A stretch of 64,000 nucleotides of DNA, from contig JAFYZH010000038.1 in assembly GCA_017548765.1 (NCBI GenBank), positions 1 through 64,000 on the forward strand, given 5' to 3'. The notes under the pieces are model-generated. The model did no database searches. It was not told the DNA's origin and saw only the letters and a list, made by a program, of their open reading frames with translations. Positions 1-8,780 of this stretch are shown here, in pieces. The translations under genes were made by a program, and so were the position numbers. The DNA is from Lachnospiraceae bacterium (GTDB taxonomy: Bacteria > Bacillota > Clostridia > Lachnospirales > Lachnospiraceae). Positions within the stretch are counted from its first letter, which is position 1, and each line of letters opens with the position of its first letter.

Positions 1-1
1 A

Positions 2-2071
2 GACCTCAAGTCTACCGACGTCAACATGAAGCTGTCCCTCGGAAAGCTTTCCGCCGGTAACTACACACTGAAGGTTACTGCAACCGATGCTAAGAAGACC
101 GTTTCAAGCGGCTACTCTTTCACCGTACAGCCTCAGGCTGATCCTGCAAGCACACTGGCCATCTCTTCCCTGAAGACAGAGAATTCCACCATCACCACAG
201 GAAATGCTTGCAACATCCTTGGTACCATTACCTCTAATTACAACATCACGAAGGTAGTCGGTTCGATCGTCAACGCATCCGGCACTACGGTCCAGACCGT
301 TACCATTACCCCGAATACGAGATCCGTAGATCTCAAGTCTACCGATGTTAACATGAAGCTGGCTATTGGTAAACTCACAGCAGGCACCTACCAGCTGAAG
401 GTTACCGCTACCGACACTAAGAAGTCTGTTTCTGCTACTTATACCTTCTACGTTAAGGATCCGGATGTTGCAAGTACTCTGGCCATCTCTTCCCTGAAGA
501 CAGAAAGTTCAACCATCTCCACAGGAAATGGTTGCAACATCCTTGGTACAGTATCCTCTAACTACAACATCACGAAGGTAGTCGGTTCGATCGTCAACGC
601 ATCCGGAACAACAGTACAGACCGTTACCATTACCCCGAATGCGAAATCCGTAGATCTCAAGTCTACCGATGTTAACATGAAGCTAGCTATCGGTAAACTC
701 ACAGCAGGCACCTACCAGCTGAAGGTTACCGCAACCGACACTAAGAAGTCTGTTTCCGCAAGTTACACCTTCTACGTTAAGGATCCTGAAGTTGCCAGCA
801 CATTGGCCATCTCTTCTCTGAAGACAGAAAGCAATCCTGTAACAGCCGGTACCGGTTGCAATATCCTCGGTACTGTAGCTTCTAACTACACCATTACTAA
901 GGTGGAAGGTTTTATCATCAACAGCTCGGGAACTACGGTTCAGTCCGTTTCTATTACCCCGAATGCGAAATCCGTAGACCTCAAGTCTACCGATATCAAC
1001 ATGAAGCTGGCTCTCGGTAAGCTTTCTGCAGGCGGCTACACGTTGAGAGTTACCGCAACCGACACTAAGAAGTCTACAACGGCGAATTACACATTTACAG
1101 TTAAGAACCCGGATGTTGCCAGCACATTGGCGATCTCCCTGGGCATGGATGCTACCACCATTACAGCCGGAAACGGTTGCAATATCACCGGCACCGTATC
1201 TTCCAACTATACGATCACAACGATCACCGGATCGTTCATCAATAGTTCAGGAACGACCGTACAGACGGTAAGCATTTCCCCGAACAGCAAGACCGTTGAC
1301 CTTAAGTCTACGGACATCAACATGAAGCTGGCTTTCGGTAAACTCGCTGCAGGCAACTACACCTTGAAGGTCGTTGCTACCGACTCTAAGAAGTCTGTTT
1401 CGAGCAGTAAGTCCTTTACGATCAAGAACGCTGATCCTGCCAGCACATTGGCCGTTTCTCTGGGGCTCGCTTCCACAACGATCCAGCAGGGAAATGGATG
1501 CAACATCACAGGTTCTGTATCATCCAACTATAACATCTCGTCTGTAACCGGTTCTTTCATCAACAGTTCAGGAAGCGTAGTTCAGACTGTAACCGTATAT
1601 CCGAACAGTAAATCTTTGGATATCAAGAATTCCGACATCAACATGAAGCTGACTTTCGGCAGCCTCGCTCCCGGTAATTACACTTTGAGGGTGACTGCAT
1701 ATGATGCTAAAACGTCCGCATCATCCAGTAAGAGTTTCACGATCCAGGGAACCAGCGTAGCCGGCCTGTCCGGAAGCGTATCGATGGCAACCACCTCTGT
1801 CACCTACGGCAACGGTTGCAACATCACCGGATCCTTCTCTTCCGGCAGTAAGATCACAAGCGTAGTCGGAAAGATCATCAACTCCTCAGGAAGCGTAGTT
1901 CAGTCTGAGACCATCTACCCGAACTCCTATTCCGTTGATCTGAAGAGTTCTGCGATCAACTCGAACCTGAGATTCGGAAAGCTTGCAAGAGGCGGCTACA
2001 CGCTCCAGGTTACCGCTACAGACGCAGCAGGAAAGACCTTGACCAGAAATGTAACATTCTCTGTAAAGTGA
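2..2071 (+). CDS. Secreted/surface repeat protein, 3' end only
   Basis: The reading frame is open from base 2, so the gene begins left of the window; the first internal ATG (26) lies inside a repeat and is not the start. The visible 690 residues are one partial plus six tandem domains of 104-108 residues, rich in Thr, Ser, Asn and Val with alternating hydrophobic residues, as expected for beta-sandwich (Ig-like) modules. Each unit carries a conserved GNGCNI segment near its start and a DLKSTDxNMKL segment, then GxYTLKVTATD near its end. One cysteine per domain at the same place is unusual for an exported Ig-like domain. No sortase motif or anchor is visible at the C-terminus (ends TFSVK). The catalytic or anchoring part, if any, must be upstream. 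The function is unknown; a cell-surface stalk or adhesin is a guess from the architecture. Confidence 0.85.
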   Translation, partial: DLKSTDVNMKLSLGKLSAGNYTLKVTATDAKKTVSSGYSFTVQPQADPASTLAISSLKTENSTITTGNACNILGTITSNYNITKVVGSIVNASGTTVQTVTITPNTRSVDLKSTDVNMKLAIGKLTAGTYQLKVTATDTKKSVSATYTFYVKDPDVASTLAISSLKTESSTISTGNGCNILGTVSSNYNITKVVGSIVNASGTTVQTVTITPNAKSVDLKSTDVNMKLAIGKLTAGTYQLKVTATDTKKSVSASYTFYVKDPEVASTLAISSLKTESNPVTAGTGCNILGTVASNYTITKVEGFIINSSGTTVQSVSITPNAKSVDLKSTDINMKLALGKLSAGGYTLRVTATDTKKSTTANYTFTVKNPDVASTLAISLGMDATTITAGNGCNITGTVSSNYTITTITGSFINSSGTTVQTVSISPNSKTVDLKSTDINMKLAFGKLAAGNYTLKVVATDSKKSVSSSKSFTIKNADPASTLAVSLGLASTTIQQGNGCNITGSVSSNYNISSVTGSFINSSGSVVQTVTVYPNSKSLDIKNSDINMKLTFGSLAPGNYTLRVTAYDAKTSASSSKSFTIQGTSVAGLSGSVSMATTSVTYGNGCNITGSFSSGSKITSVVGKIINSSGSVVQSETIYPNSYSVDLKSSAINSNLRFGKLARGGYTLQVTATDAAGKTLTRNVTFSVK
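146..2071 (+). repeat. Six tandem ~321-324 bp coding repeats
   Basis: Units begin at 146, 470, 794, 1118, 1439 and 1760. The first three are 324 bp and the next two 321 bp; the last ends at the stop codon. Units 1 and 2 are nearly identical at the DNA level over long stretches, while units 4-6 are more diverged. Recent duplication or gene conversion at the 5' side fits this gradient. A further partial unit occupies bases 2-145. Confidence 0.9.
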
Positions 2072-2101
2072 TCCATTTAAACGTCTGATAGTTAATGACA
2101 T

Positions 2102-2143
2102 AAAAAACACCCGATCTCGCATCTGCGAGACCGGGTGTTTTTT
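2102..2143 (+). terminator. Intrinsic terminator after the repeat protein
   Basis: A long stem (AAAACACCCG.TCTCGC pairing with GCGAGA.CGGGTGTTTT) is followed by TTTTTT. An A-run on the other side means it can also end minus-strand transcripts. Confidence 0.9.
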
Positions 2144-2207
2144 GATCAGCAACTATTTTTCAGATCGATATACGATGATACTCACAACGAATGCCTGCCG
2201 TATTTGA

Positions 2208-2837
2208 TCAATCCATATAGTTTTGATAATACATCTTCTTAAAGGCTGATTTTGCAATAATTCCTGAAGTCATAAATAGGAACCCTGAAAGCACCAATGT
2301 ATAAAAACCGGCTGCCGGAGAAATAAAATTACCTCCGGTAATGTTCAGTTTTTCCTGTATCTCAAAGTACTTGAACAAAAACACGCATACATCAACTGCG
2401 ATGATGGAAAAGCCTGAAAGGACCAGCCCGGTTCCTTTGCCTTTTTTGATCCGAGATGCGTACAAAACTCCCAAAGCGATAAACAGCAGGATCAAAAGGC
2501 CGAAATACTTAAGTTCTTCCTCGATCAAAGTGACCTTGGCGATCATCATAAGAGAGTAGAACGGAAAAAACAAAGCAAGGACGCCAATCGCACCACCCAA
2601 CATACCTATGGACATACCGGTATGATATAGTTTGTTAGCCCGATCCATAGCATCAGCATATTTCAAAAAATTATCCTGAACGCGGGAATATGACCGTTCC
2701 CCATAGTAGTTGGAGTATGAAGCGGATGATTTCGGCAGGGTTTCTTCCATTGGTTTTCCTGTCGCAAAAACGATCTTACAGGTATGGCACATGGTCGCGG
2801 TATCCGGCAAGCTTTCACCACAATTCGGACAGATCAT
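2208..2837 (-). CDS. Zinc-ribbon membrane protein, function unknown
   Basis: A 209-residue protein. The N-terminus carries two CxxC pairs (CPNC at residues 3-6, CHTC at 17-20), the usual zinc-ribbon of the 'zinc-ribbon domain-containing protein' class. After a polar linker of about 50 residues there are four hydrophobic segments (roughly residues 75-100, 107-128, 133-155 and 172-195). AGGTGG lies 5 bases before the ATG. Such proteins are common in Clostridia and lack a defined role. The ribbon would face the cytoplasm if the first helix starts inside. It shares no operon with aquaporin: the aquaporin terminator lies between them. Confidence 0.7.
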   Translation of the reverse strand: MICPNCGESLPDTATMCHTCKIVFATGKPMEETLPKSSASYSNYYGERSYSRVQDNFLKYADAMDRANKLYHTGMSIGMLGGAIGVLALFFPFYSLMMIAKVTLIEEELKYFGLLILLFIALGVLYASRIKKGKGTGLVLSGFSIIAVDVCVFLFKYFEIQEKLNITGGNFISPAAGFYTLVLSGFLFMTSGIIAKSAFKKMYYQNYMD

Positions 2838-2863
2838 AACACCACCTCTTCCCTAAAAATATT

Positions 2864-2911
2864 GAAAAAAATCAGGCCTTTGGGCCCTCATACGGGCCCA
2901 TTGGCTTGATT
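2864..2911 (-). terminator. Terminator downstream of the aquaporin gene
   Basis: Read on the minus strand, an imperfect stem of about 18 bp containing GGGCCC on both arms is followed by a run of seven T. Confidence 0.88.
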
Positions 2912-2960
2912 ATCTATTCAGCCTTTTACAGCTCTATATCTTATCTCTAAACTTATCTTC

Positions 2961-3641
2961 TTATTTTTTCTTACTCGTACTCTTCTCAGAGGTAGCCGAA
3001 AGTAACATGTAGCAAACTGCTGCCAATGCACCGCCGACCAACGGAGCTACGATAAATACCCAAACATCTGCTAAAGCATCGCCGCCGACAAACAATGCGG
3101 GGCCAAAACTTCTCGCAGGGTTAACGCTCGTTCCGGTGAAATAGATACCGAAGATGTGGACCATGGTAAGGGTAAGACCGATAACCAGACCAGCCATCGA
3201 TGAAAACTCCGCCTTTGAAGTTACGCCGATGATCGCGATCACGAATACGAACGTAAGGATGATCTCTACGATCAGGGATTTTACTACATCAGCTTCATAC
3301 AATCCATTAGCGCCAAGTCCTTTGTCTTTGCCGATCAGCAACATCAATACAGCAGCACCTGCGATCGCGCCCAAAAACTGAGCTACGATATAACCGCAGA
3401 AATCCTTCACATCCATCTTCTTCAAGATCAACATGGCAAAGGATACTGCCGGATTGATGTGGCAACCGGAGATGTTACCGATGGAGTAAGCCATCGCAAC
3501 GATAACAAGTCCGAACGAGATCGCCGTTGCAAGATAGCCCGCAGGGGTGTTGCATCCGACTACAACCGCAGTTCCGCAAGCAAACAGAACCAAAACAAAT
3601 GTACCAATAAACTCTGCTACATACTTCTTTAACGCTTCCAT
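2961..3641 (-). CDS. Aquaporin-type MIP channel
   Basis: A 226-residue major intrinsic protein with six membrane helices. Both signature loops are intact: HINPAVSF (first NPA) and SVNPARSFG (second NPA with Arg). The selectivity-filter neighbourhood reads H...TGTSVNPAR, and the His plus Thr resemble water-specific AqpZ rather than GlpF, which usually has Gly at the His position. Water is therefore the likelier substrate than glycerol, and no glpK lies nearby. The start is the ATG at 3641, which has TTAGGAGG 6-8 bases upstream; the open frame extends 18 codons further but those residues are the leader. It is monocistronic, with its own promoter and terminator. Cytoplasmic membrane. Confidence 0.9.
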   Translation of the reverse strand: MEALKKYVAEFIGTFVLVLFACGTAVVVGCNTPAGYLATAISFGLVIVAMAYSIGNISGCHINPAVSFAMLILKKMDVKDFCGYIVAQFLGAIAGAAVLMLLIGKDKGLGANGLYEADVVKSLIVEIILTFVFVIAIIGVTSKAEFSSMAGLVIGLTLTMVHIFGIYFTGTSVNPARSFGPALFVGGDALADVWVFIVAPLVGGALAAVCYMLLSATSEKSTSKKK

Positions 3642-3712
3642 ATCTTTCCTCCTAACCTTAGAAAGCTTTTCGCATTTTGTACCGATCACGGGCATAGCCC
3701 ACCTACACTCGA

Positions 3713-3741
3713 ATCATAGCACAAAACACTTCGGAAATCAA
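3713..3741 (-). promoter_or_regulatory. Sigma-A promoter for the aquaporin gene
   Basis: On the minus strand TTGATT, 17 bp, TATGAT. The -35 box overlaps the stop codon of the upstream carboxypeptidase gene. Confidence 0.75.
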
Positions 3742-4793
3742 GATTTCAGTTTCTGGGAAATGCTAAGTTTATCGCCCTTAAGCTCGAAGCTGCCCACGGC
3801 TCCGCAGACCATCGGGATCCGCGGCGGCTGGTGGCCGATATCGGCCTCAAATACGATCGGCACGTTTAAGGGGGCTAATGCGTCCATAACCGCGTTTTCG
3901 TAGTCGGTGTCGTATTGCATGTTGAATATGGCGGGACGTCCGAAAACGAAGCCCTGCGCGTTCTGGAAGGCACCTGACTCACGCATTTGCCACAGGGCAC
4001 GTGTCAGCATAGGTGAGCTCAGTTCAAAGCTCTCCAGAAACCACAGGATGCCGTCATCCTTATAACGACGTGCGAATCCTGCGCCGTCCTCATACGGCGT
4101 GCCGATGAGGCAGACGATGCTGTCCAGGCAGCCGCCGATCCAACGACCGGAAGCGCCGAGTTTCTCTGCTCTCTTACCGTTTGCATCGACGCCGAAGATC
4201 TTAACGTCGCTGTTGAACTCATAAGCCTCCAGACCGGTCTCGCGCTGCAACCAGCCGTGCTGGTAGCGCTCATAACTCTCGTGAGTAAACGTTTGGTCAT
4301 CGCCCGCAAACAGTTTCCCCTGCCACAGATCGACATTTTCCGTGATGCTCCGGTGCCAGGGCACCATGCCGAAGTCGCCGAGATTATGGCTGTAGATCGA
4401 CGCGATATCGAGGCAGGTCGCGATCGAATAAGTCAGGTTCGTCGTGTCAGAATATCCCTGCACCCACTTCGGGTCCGCCCGCAGGATGTCCGCTGCGTCT
4501 TTCAGATAGGGCAATGCTTCGCAGAGGTAATCTCCGCCCGATTCCGCAACGATCGCCCGAACCTGCGGATCGGTAATAAGACTCTTCAGCGCATTTGCGC
4601 GCACATCCGCAGCAGCGCTCCTGCCCCGCTCACTCTGGAATATTTCGCCCGCTTCCTTTACGCCGAATCCTGCCTGTTTCAGTTGCTCTACGGCGCTTTT
4701 ATGGCGAATGATATCGACTTCTGCGGTGCGACCGTCGGAGGGCGCGCAGATGCCGATGCAGTCACCGGGTTTCATAAATCTGGGATAGATCAT
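3738..4793 (-). CDS. S66-family LD-carboxypeptidase / MccF-like peptidase
   Basis: A 351-residue cytoplasmic serine peptidase of family S66. The N-terminal MIYPRFMKPGDCIGICAPS and the nucleophile region QGYSDTTNLTYSI are typical; the Ser of YSD is the expected nucleophile. The C-terminal EADIGHQPPRIPMVCGA supplies the catalytic His. Known members cleave the terminal D-Ala of murein tetrapeptides (LdcA) or the amide of processed microcin C (MccF). The length and the DTTNL variant are closer to the MccF-like branch, and substrate cannot be decided from sequence. GAGGTGAG precedes the ATG. It is divergent from pyrI, with which it shares a 72-bp intergenic region. Confidence 0.88.
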   Translation of the reverse strand: MIYPRFMKPGDCIGICAPSDGRTAEVDIIRHKSAVEQLKQAGFGVKEAGEIFQSERGRSAAADVRANALKSLITDPQVRAIVAESGGDYLCEALPYLKDAADILRADPKWVQGYSDTTNLTYSIATCLDIASIYSHNLGDFGMVPWHRSITENVDLWQGKLFAGDDQTFTHESYERYQHGWLQRETGLEAYEFNSDVKIFGVDANGKRAEKLGASGRWIGGCLDSIVCLIGTPYEDGAGFARRYKDDGILWFLESFELSSPMLTRALWQMRESGAFQNAQGFVFGRPAIFNMQYDTDYENAVMDALAPLNVPIVFEADIGHQPPRIPMVCGAVGSFELKGDKLSISQKLKS

Positions 4794-4808
4794 GTTCTCA
4801 CCTCGTTG

Positions 4809-4837
4809 TTGATTTTTTTTCGTATTTCGTGTATGAT
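4809..4837 (+). promoter_or_regulatory. Sigma-A promoter for pyrI
   Basis: TTGATT at 4809, a 17-bp T-rich spacer, TATGAT at 4832, then AGGAGGT ahead of the ATG at 4866. No PyrR-type attenuator hairpin fits between promoter and start. Confidence 0.75.
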
Positions 4838-4865
4838 AGTTACAGCATTTGTCAGGAGGTATTTT

Positions 4866-5291
4866 ATGTTAAATATCAGCGGTCTGGAAGAAGGTATCGT
4901 ACTCGATCATATCAAAGCCGGCATGTCCACTTTGGTTTTCGAATCCCTGAACCTGGAAAAACTGAACACGGAAGTTGCGATCATCCGCAACGCTAAGAGC
5001 CAAAAGATGGGCCGTAAGGACATCATCAAGATCGCCGGAGGCTTGGATCAGGTCGACCTCGACATCCTAGGCTACCTGGATCACAACATCACGGTAAATA
5101 TCATCAAAGACTCCGTGATCGTGGAGAAGCGTCGTCTGAAACTTCCTACCCGCATCTACAACGTGATCAAATGCAAAAATCCCCGTTGTATCACTTCGAT
5201 CGAACGCGGCATCCCGCAGGTGTTCGAACTGGCCGACGAGGAAACGGCGACCTACCGTTGCATCTACTGCGAAGAAAAATACGATCGATAA
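4866..5291 (+). CDS. pyrI: Aspartate carbamoyltransferase regulatory chain
   Basis: A 141-residue protein matching PyrI. The N-terminal allosteric domain begins MLNISGLEEGIVLDHIKAG. The C-terminal zinc domain has the four cysteines as CKNPRC (residues about 105-110) and CIYC (about 132-135). It binds CTP or ATP and modulates the catalytic PyrB trimer in pyrimidine synthesis. The chosen start has AGGAGGT 5 bases upstream; a much longer open frame upstream is antisense to the S66 gene and is not used. pyrB is not adjacent: the gene stands alone between its own promoter and terminator. Confidence 0.93.
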   Translation: MLNISGLEEGIVLDHIKAGMSTLVFESLNLEKLNTEVAIIRNAKSQKMGRKDIIKIAGGLDQVDLDILGYLDHNITVNIIKDSVIVEKRRLKLPTRIYNVIKCKNPRCITSIERGIPQVFELADEETATYRCIYCEEKYDR

Positions 5292-5298
5292 ATATCTC

Positions 5299-5327
5299 AA
5301 AGGACCCGTGAAAACGGGTCCTTTTTA
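5299..5327. terminator. Bidirectional terminator between pyrI and the membrane protein gene
   Basis: AAAGGACCCGT/ACGGGTCCTTT stem with a GAAA loop, with T-runs on both strands. It serves pyrI and the converging gene that ends at 5374. Confidence 0.92.
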
Positions 5328-5373
5328 AATGTATTTACGTTGCAGATCGGCTCTTAATGCCGATACAACGAGA

Positions 5374-7101
5374 TCACAGGTCGTGGTCGACGACAACGAT
5401 CACAAAACCGTAAATATTTTTATGTATGTCGATGGCTCTTTCGAGTTCGATCTGGCCGGTTTCGGAATTACTCCAGGTTTTAAACTCAGGAGAACTCATC
5501 AGAATGAAATACCGGTCAACGCCTTCCTGCGGGCCGAACCACTCCGAACTGGCCTGATAAAGCTCATGCTGAATGCCGAGATCGTTAAAGCTTACATTGC
5601 GCGCCTTAACCTTCTCTCCCGTATAAACGGTGATCAGCTGGCTGTTCCAGAAGGAAGCATAACCATAGGTCAGATCGTTCTGCTCGAGGAAATCCGCCAC
5701 CTTATAGACGTCATTATCCCGATTGTAATAGAAACCTTTACCCAGGATCACAGCCGAATTCAATAACGCGGTCAATGCGAGCGGCACCGTGACTAAAACG
5801 ATCAGCCGCTGCGCGATCGAACGCTTCCGGATCTCGTAGTACAGCGTGAAAAACAAAAGCAAAAGGCCGGAAGCAATGATCGGCGAAAGACGCCAATTGG
5901 CCGTATACAGAAGGCCGAAAATAAAAGCAAAAACGATCGCTGCCGAAAGGACCACGTGCATCCAAAGGAAGATCTTTAAAGGACGATCCTTAATATGTTT
6001 ATAGCGGATCATAAGACCGATCGGCAAGATCGCGATCACGATCGCAGATACCAGGCGGAGCAGGTAGCCGACCGAAACGAGACTAAACATCGGCTTACGT
6101 TCATTGATCTCCAAGCCAAACAATTTAAACCAAGCATTCGGCAGATCGAGCACATGCTGAGGCCAATCACTCATCGCCGACCATACGGAATATGCATCAG
6201 CATAACCCGCGGTATGTGCCTGCAGGATGCCGAAGAGCCATATCAAGCCCAAAAGCGATGAAACAGCCAAAAGCACAGCCACAACTCCTAACGCTAAATT
6301 TTCTCTGCAGTTGATCGGACTCTCTGCATCGAAGAAACGTTCCAGGAAAAAGCCGGCAAGCAGCGGTAAAGTGACCAGAATGAGCATCTGGCTACCATCC
6401 AAAGCAACGAGCATAAAATACAGTCCCGCCAGGGCCAATGCATACCAGGTCAGTTTCTTTTCGCGGTATCGTTTCTCCACGGCGATGAGGATGGCAAAGC
6501 CATAGAACAGGAACATCGCACCGAGGCTGTAGTAGATCACATGGCCCCAGAAGATCTCCCACATCTTCTTCGATGAAGAGATCACCAAAAGCGTCAGACC
6601 GATGCAATCCAGCCGATACGAAAGCGACAGTCCCGCCGCACGACAAGCCAGAAAGATCGAAATGACAAACAGGATCAAAAACAATGTCATTCCCAGGCTA
6701 TGCGTCGTGATGGAAACGCCGAAAAAGGGAATAAACGGAAGCATCAAAAGATTTCCGCCGAAGGGAAGCTGCGCCGCATAGTAAAACGTCGGCGAGATCC
6801 ATTTGCCGGAATCATACGAGGCTTGCGCCCACAGGATCGTGTCAGTGCAGTCGGAATGCATATATCCGATGCCAGGTCCGAAAATATAAAACAGGACAGT
6901 GAAAATGCCCAAAAACGCAAAGGCAGCAGACATGGAAAAATGAAGGCCGGCAGCCGTAAACAGCGGGCGGGCGGACTCTTCTTCATCGACCAAATCTTCA
7001 GTCTGATCAGCCTGCTCTTCGATCTCCTCTTCCCCGTCCACGACCTGCGTCGTATTCTCTGTTAAGGCTTCTGCCTCCGTATTCTCCACCCGGGAACTCA
7101 T
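5374..7101 (-). CDS. Large polytopic membrane protein, GT-C-like
   Basis: A 575-residue protein. Residues 1-45 are a strongly acidic, Glu-rich cytoplasmic tail; then about 11-12 hydrophobic helices run to residue 460, followed by a soluble domain of about 115 residues. The first extracytoplasmic loop contains HSDCTD, then a short amphipathic stretch (FYYAAQLPFGGN) before the next helix. Acidic residues in loop 1 and a C-terminal soluble domain are the general plan of polyprenyl-phosphate-dependent GT-C glycosyltransferases (PMT/ArnT type). The resemblance is architectural only; I do not recognise a family signature. The neighbouring FAD oxidoreductase and uppP support a role in envelope glycan or lipid-linked sugar transfer (inference). 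The start is ATG with AAGGAG 9-10 bases upstream. Confidence 0.7.
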   Translation of the reverse strand: MSSRVENTEAEALTENTTQVVDGEEEIEEQADQTEDLVDEEESARPLFTAAGLHFSMSAAFAFLGIFTVLFYIFGPGIGYMHSDCTDTILWAQASYDSGKWISPTFYYAAQLPFGGNLLMLPFIPFFGVSITTHSLGMTLFLILFVISIFLACRAAGLSLSYRLDCIGLTLLVISSSKKMWEIFWGHVIYYSLGAMFLFYGFAILIAVEKRYREKKLTWYALALAGLYFMLVALDGSQMLILVTLPLLAGFFLERFFDAESPINCRENLALGVVAVLLAVSSLLGLIWLFGILQAHTAGYADAYSVWSAMSDWPQHVLDLPNAWFKLFGLEINERKPMFSLVSVGYLLRLVSAIVIAILPIGLMIRYKHIKDRPLKIFLWMHVVLSAAIVFAFIFGLLYTANWRLSPIIASGLLLLFFTLYYEIRKRSIAQRLIVLVTVPLALTALLNSAVILGKGFYYNRDNDVYKVADFLEQNDLTYGYASFWNSQLITVYTGEKVKARNVSFNDLGIQHELYQASSEWFGPQEGVDRYFILMSSPEFKTWSNSETGQIELERAIDIHKNIYGFVIVVVDHDL

Positions 7102-7131
7102 CGTTTCCTACTCCTTCGTAACTCTTGTTGA

Positions 7132-8727
7132 TTATTCTTCCGAGGACTCTTCCTCTTCCTTCGCATGTGCCTCTTCGTGGTACTCCTGCTCGGTGTTCAC
7201 GTTCCAGACATTTGCCTTATCCGTGCGTCCCGAAAGGATGTTGTCGACCGCCTCAAACGCGGTTGCCATCGAGTGGTCCATGTTGTTATAGCGATGCTGA
7301 CCATTGCGGCCAATGCAGTACAGGTTCTCATATTCGTCGAGGTACTCGATCACGCGGTCCATCAATGCATAGGTATCAAAATATGCCGGATACGCCTTCT
7401 TAACGCGCTCACGATGTGCATCCATGACCTTTACGCCCTTCTCGAGCACGCCCATCTTACGCAGTTCTTTATATGCGAACTTCACGGTGTCCTTAGCAGA
7501 CATATTCCAGAATTCATCGCCCTCGTTACAGAAGTACTCGAGGCCGATCCATACGGTATGCTCGGGATCGCGAACGAGGTACGGTGACCAGTTGTTGAAG
7601 ATCTGGATGCGACCCAGTTTTACACCGACATCCTGAACATAGATCCAGCAGTCCGGAACGATATCACCTAAGGTAGCGATCTTCGTTTCGTTCTTAAGGT
7701 TCAGACGGTCTACCAGCAGACCCACCGTTACAAAATCACGATAAGGCAGGCCGTGTGCGATCGCAGCAACGTCTTCCGGTGCATTCGGGATACCGGCAAC
7801 GAGATCCTTCACAGGCATGGAGGAAAGAACGACGTCAGCCGCCTCCACCATTTCCTTACCATCAGCAATATAGGCAACCCCTGTCACCTTCTTCTTACCA
7901 TCGATCGTAGCGGTCTTCAGACCGGTCACGCGGCAACCCTTCTGGATGAAACCGCCCATGCGAACGATCTCGTCAGCTACAACTTCCCAAAGCTGGCCGG
8001 GACCATACTTCGGATACTGGAATTCCTCGATCAGGGAAGTCTCGACTTTACGGTTCTTCTTTCCGGGGATCGCCTTACCTGCCATGTCCTTCAGAACGGC
8101 AACGATGGACAGGCCCTTTACACGCTGGGCGCCCCAATCCGCGGAGATCTCGCTCGGATGGCGTCCCCACAGTTTCTCGGTATAACCCTCGAAGAACATG
8201 GAGTACAGTTTCTTACCGAAACGGTTGATATAGAAATTCTCCAGATTATCCTCTTTTTTCTTCGCTACCACACTCTTCATGTAGCTGCAACCCGACTTCA
8301 TCGTCGTACCGAAGCCCATGTTTTTAATGGTGCTCATCTTAAGAGAGATCGGATAATCAAAGAACTTTTTCTTGTAGTAGATACGGGACACTCTCTGACG
8401 AAGCAACATGACGCGGTCTTCCTTCTCCGGATCCGGTCCACCTTCGCTGAGGGTCTTCTCGCGTCCCAGTTTCATGTCGTCAAACGACGGAGCGCCCTGC
8501 ATCGGCATCATTTCCTGCCACCATTTGCATACTCTCTCATCCTTCGAGAAGAAACGGTGTCCACCGATGTCCATGCGATGGCCGTTATGTACGACCGTAC
8601 GGGAAATGCCTCCCACCGTCTGGGATTCCTCGAGGACCACGACCTGTGTCGACGGCTCCCTCTTTAACAATTCATATGCGGCGGTGAGGCCGGCAGGGCC
8701 CGCGCCGATGATTACAGCTTTACTCAT
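7132..8727 (-). CDS. FAD/NAD(P)-binding oxidoreductase, UGM/amine-oxidase-like
   Basis: A 531-residue flavoprotein. The Rossmann motif [17 protein letters not shown] lies at residues 4-20, followed by the acidic ribose-binding residue and VGGISRT, as in UDP-galactopyranose mutase and protoporphyrinogen-oxidase-like proteins. The motif DIGGHRFFS and a C-terminal [18 protein letters not shown] (substrate/FAD contact) are seen in the group often annotated as 'NAD(P)/FAD-dependent oxidoreductase' in polysaccharide clusters. The C-terminus ends in a Glu-rich tail. The start was moved to ATG 8727 ([10 protein letters not shown]), which has GAAAGGA 7 bases upstream. It lies between uppP and the GT-C-like gene with short gaps, suggesting one operon. 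Reaction not known; sugar isomerisation or dehydrogenation for a surface glycan is plausible. Confidence 0.8.
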   Translation of the reverse strand: MSKAVIIGAGPAGLTAAYELLKREPSTQVVVLEESQTVGGISRTVVHNGHRMDIGGHRFFSKDERVCKWWQEMMPMQGAPSFDDMKLGREKTLSEGGPDPEKEDRVMLLRQRVSRIYYKKKFFDYPISLKMSTIKNMGFGTTMKSGCSYMKSVVAKKKEDNLENFYINRFGKKLYSMFFEGYTEKLWGRHPSEISADWGAQRVKGLSIVAVLKDMAGKAIPGKKNRKVETSLIEEFQYPKYGPGQLWEVVADEIVRMGGFIQKGCRVTGLKTATIDGKKKVTGVAYIADGKEMVEAADVVLSSMPVKDLVAGIPNAPEDVAAIAHGLPYRDFVTVGLLVDRLNLKNETKIATLGDIVPDCWIYVQDVGVKLGRIQIFNNWSPYLVRDPEHTVWIGLEYFCNEGDEFWNMSAKDTVKFAYKELRKMGVLEKGVKVMDAHRERVKKAYPAYFDTYALMDRVIEYLDEYENLYCIGRNGQHRYNNMDHSMATAFEAVDNILSGRTDKANVWNVNTEQEYHEEAHAKEEEESSEE

Positions 8728-8780
8728 TTTCTCTATCCTTTCCCGGACCAGTCGGTCCTTATGATCCAAACATTATGCGA

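Noticed and set aside
146..2071. Regular repeats taken as a CRISPR array
   Set aside because: Units are over 320 bp, in frame and protein-coding.
4257..4865. Long open frame extending pyrI upstream
   Set aside because: It runs antisense through the S66 gene; the true start has AGGAGGT and a promoter directly upstream.
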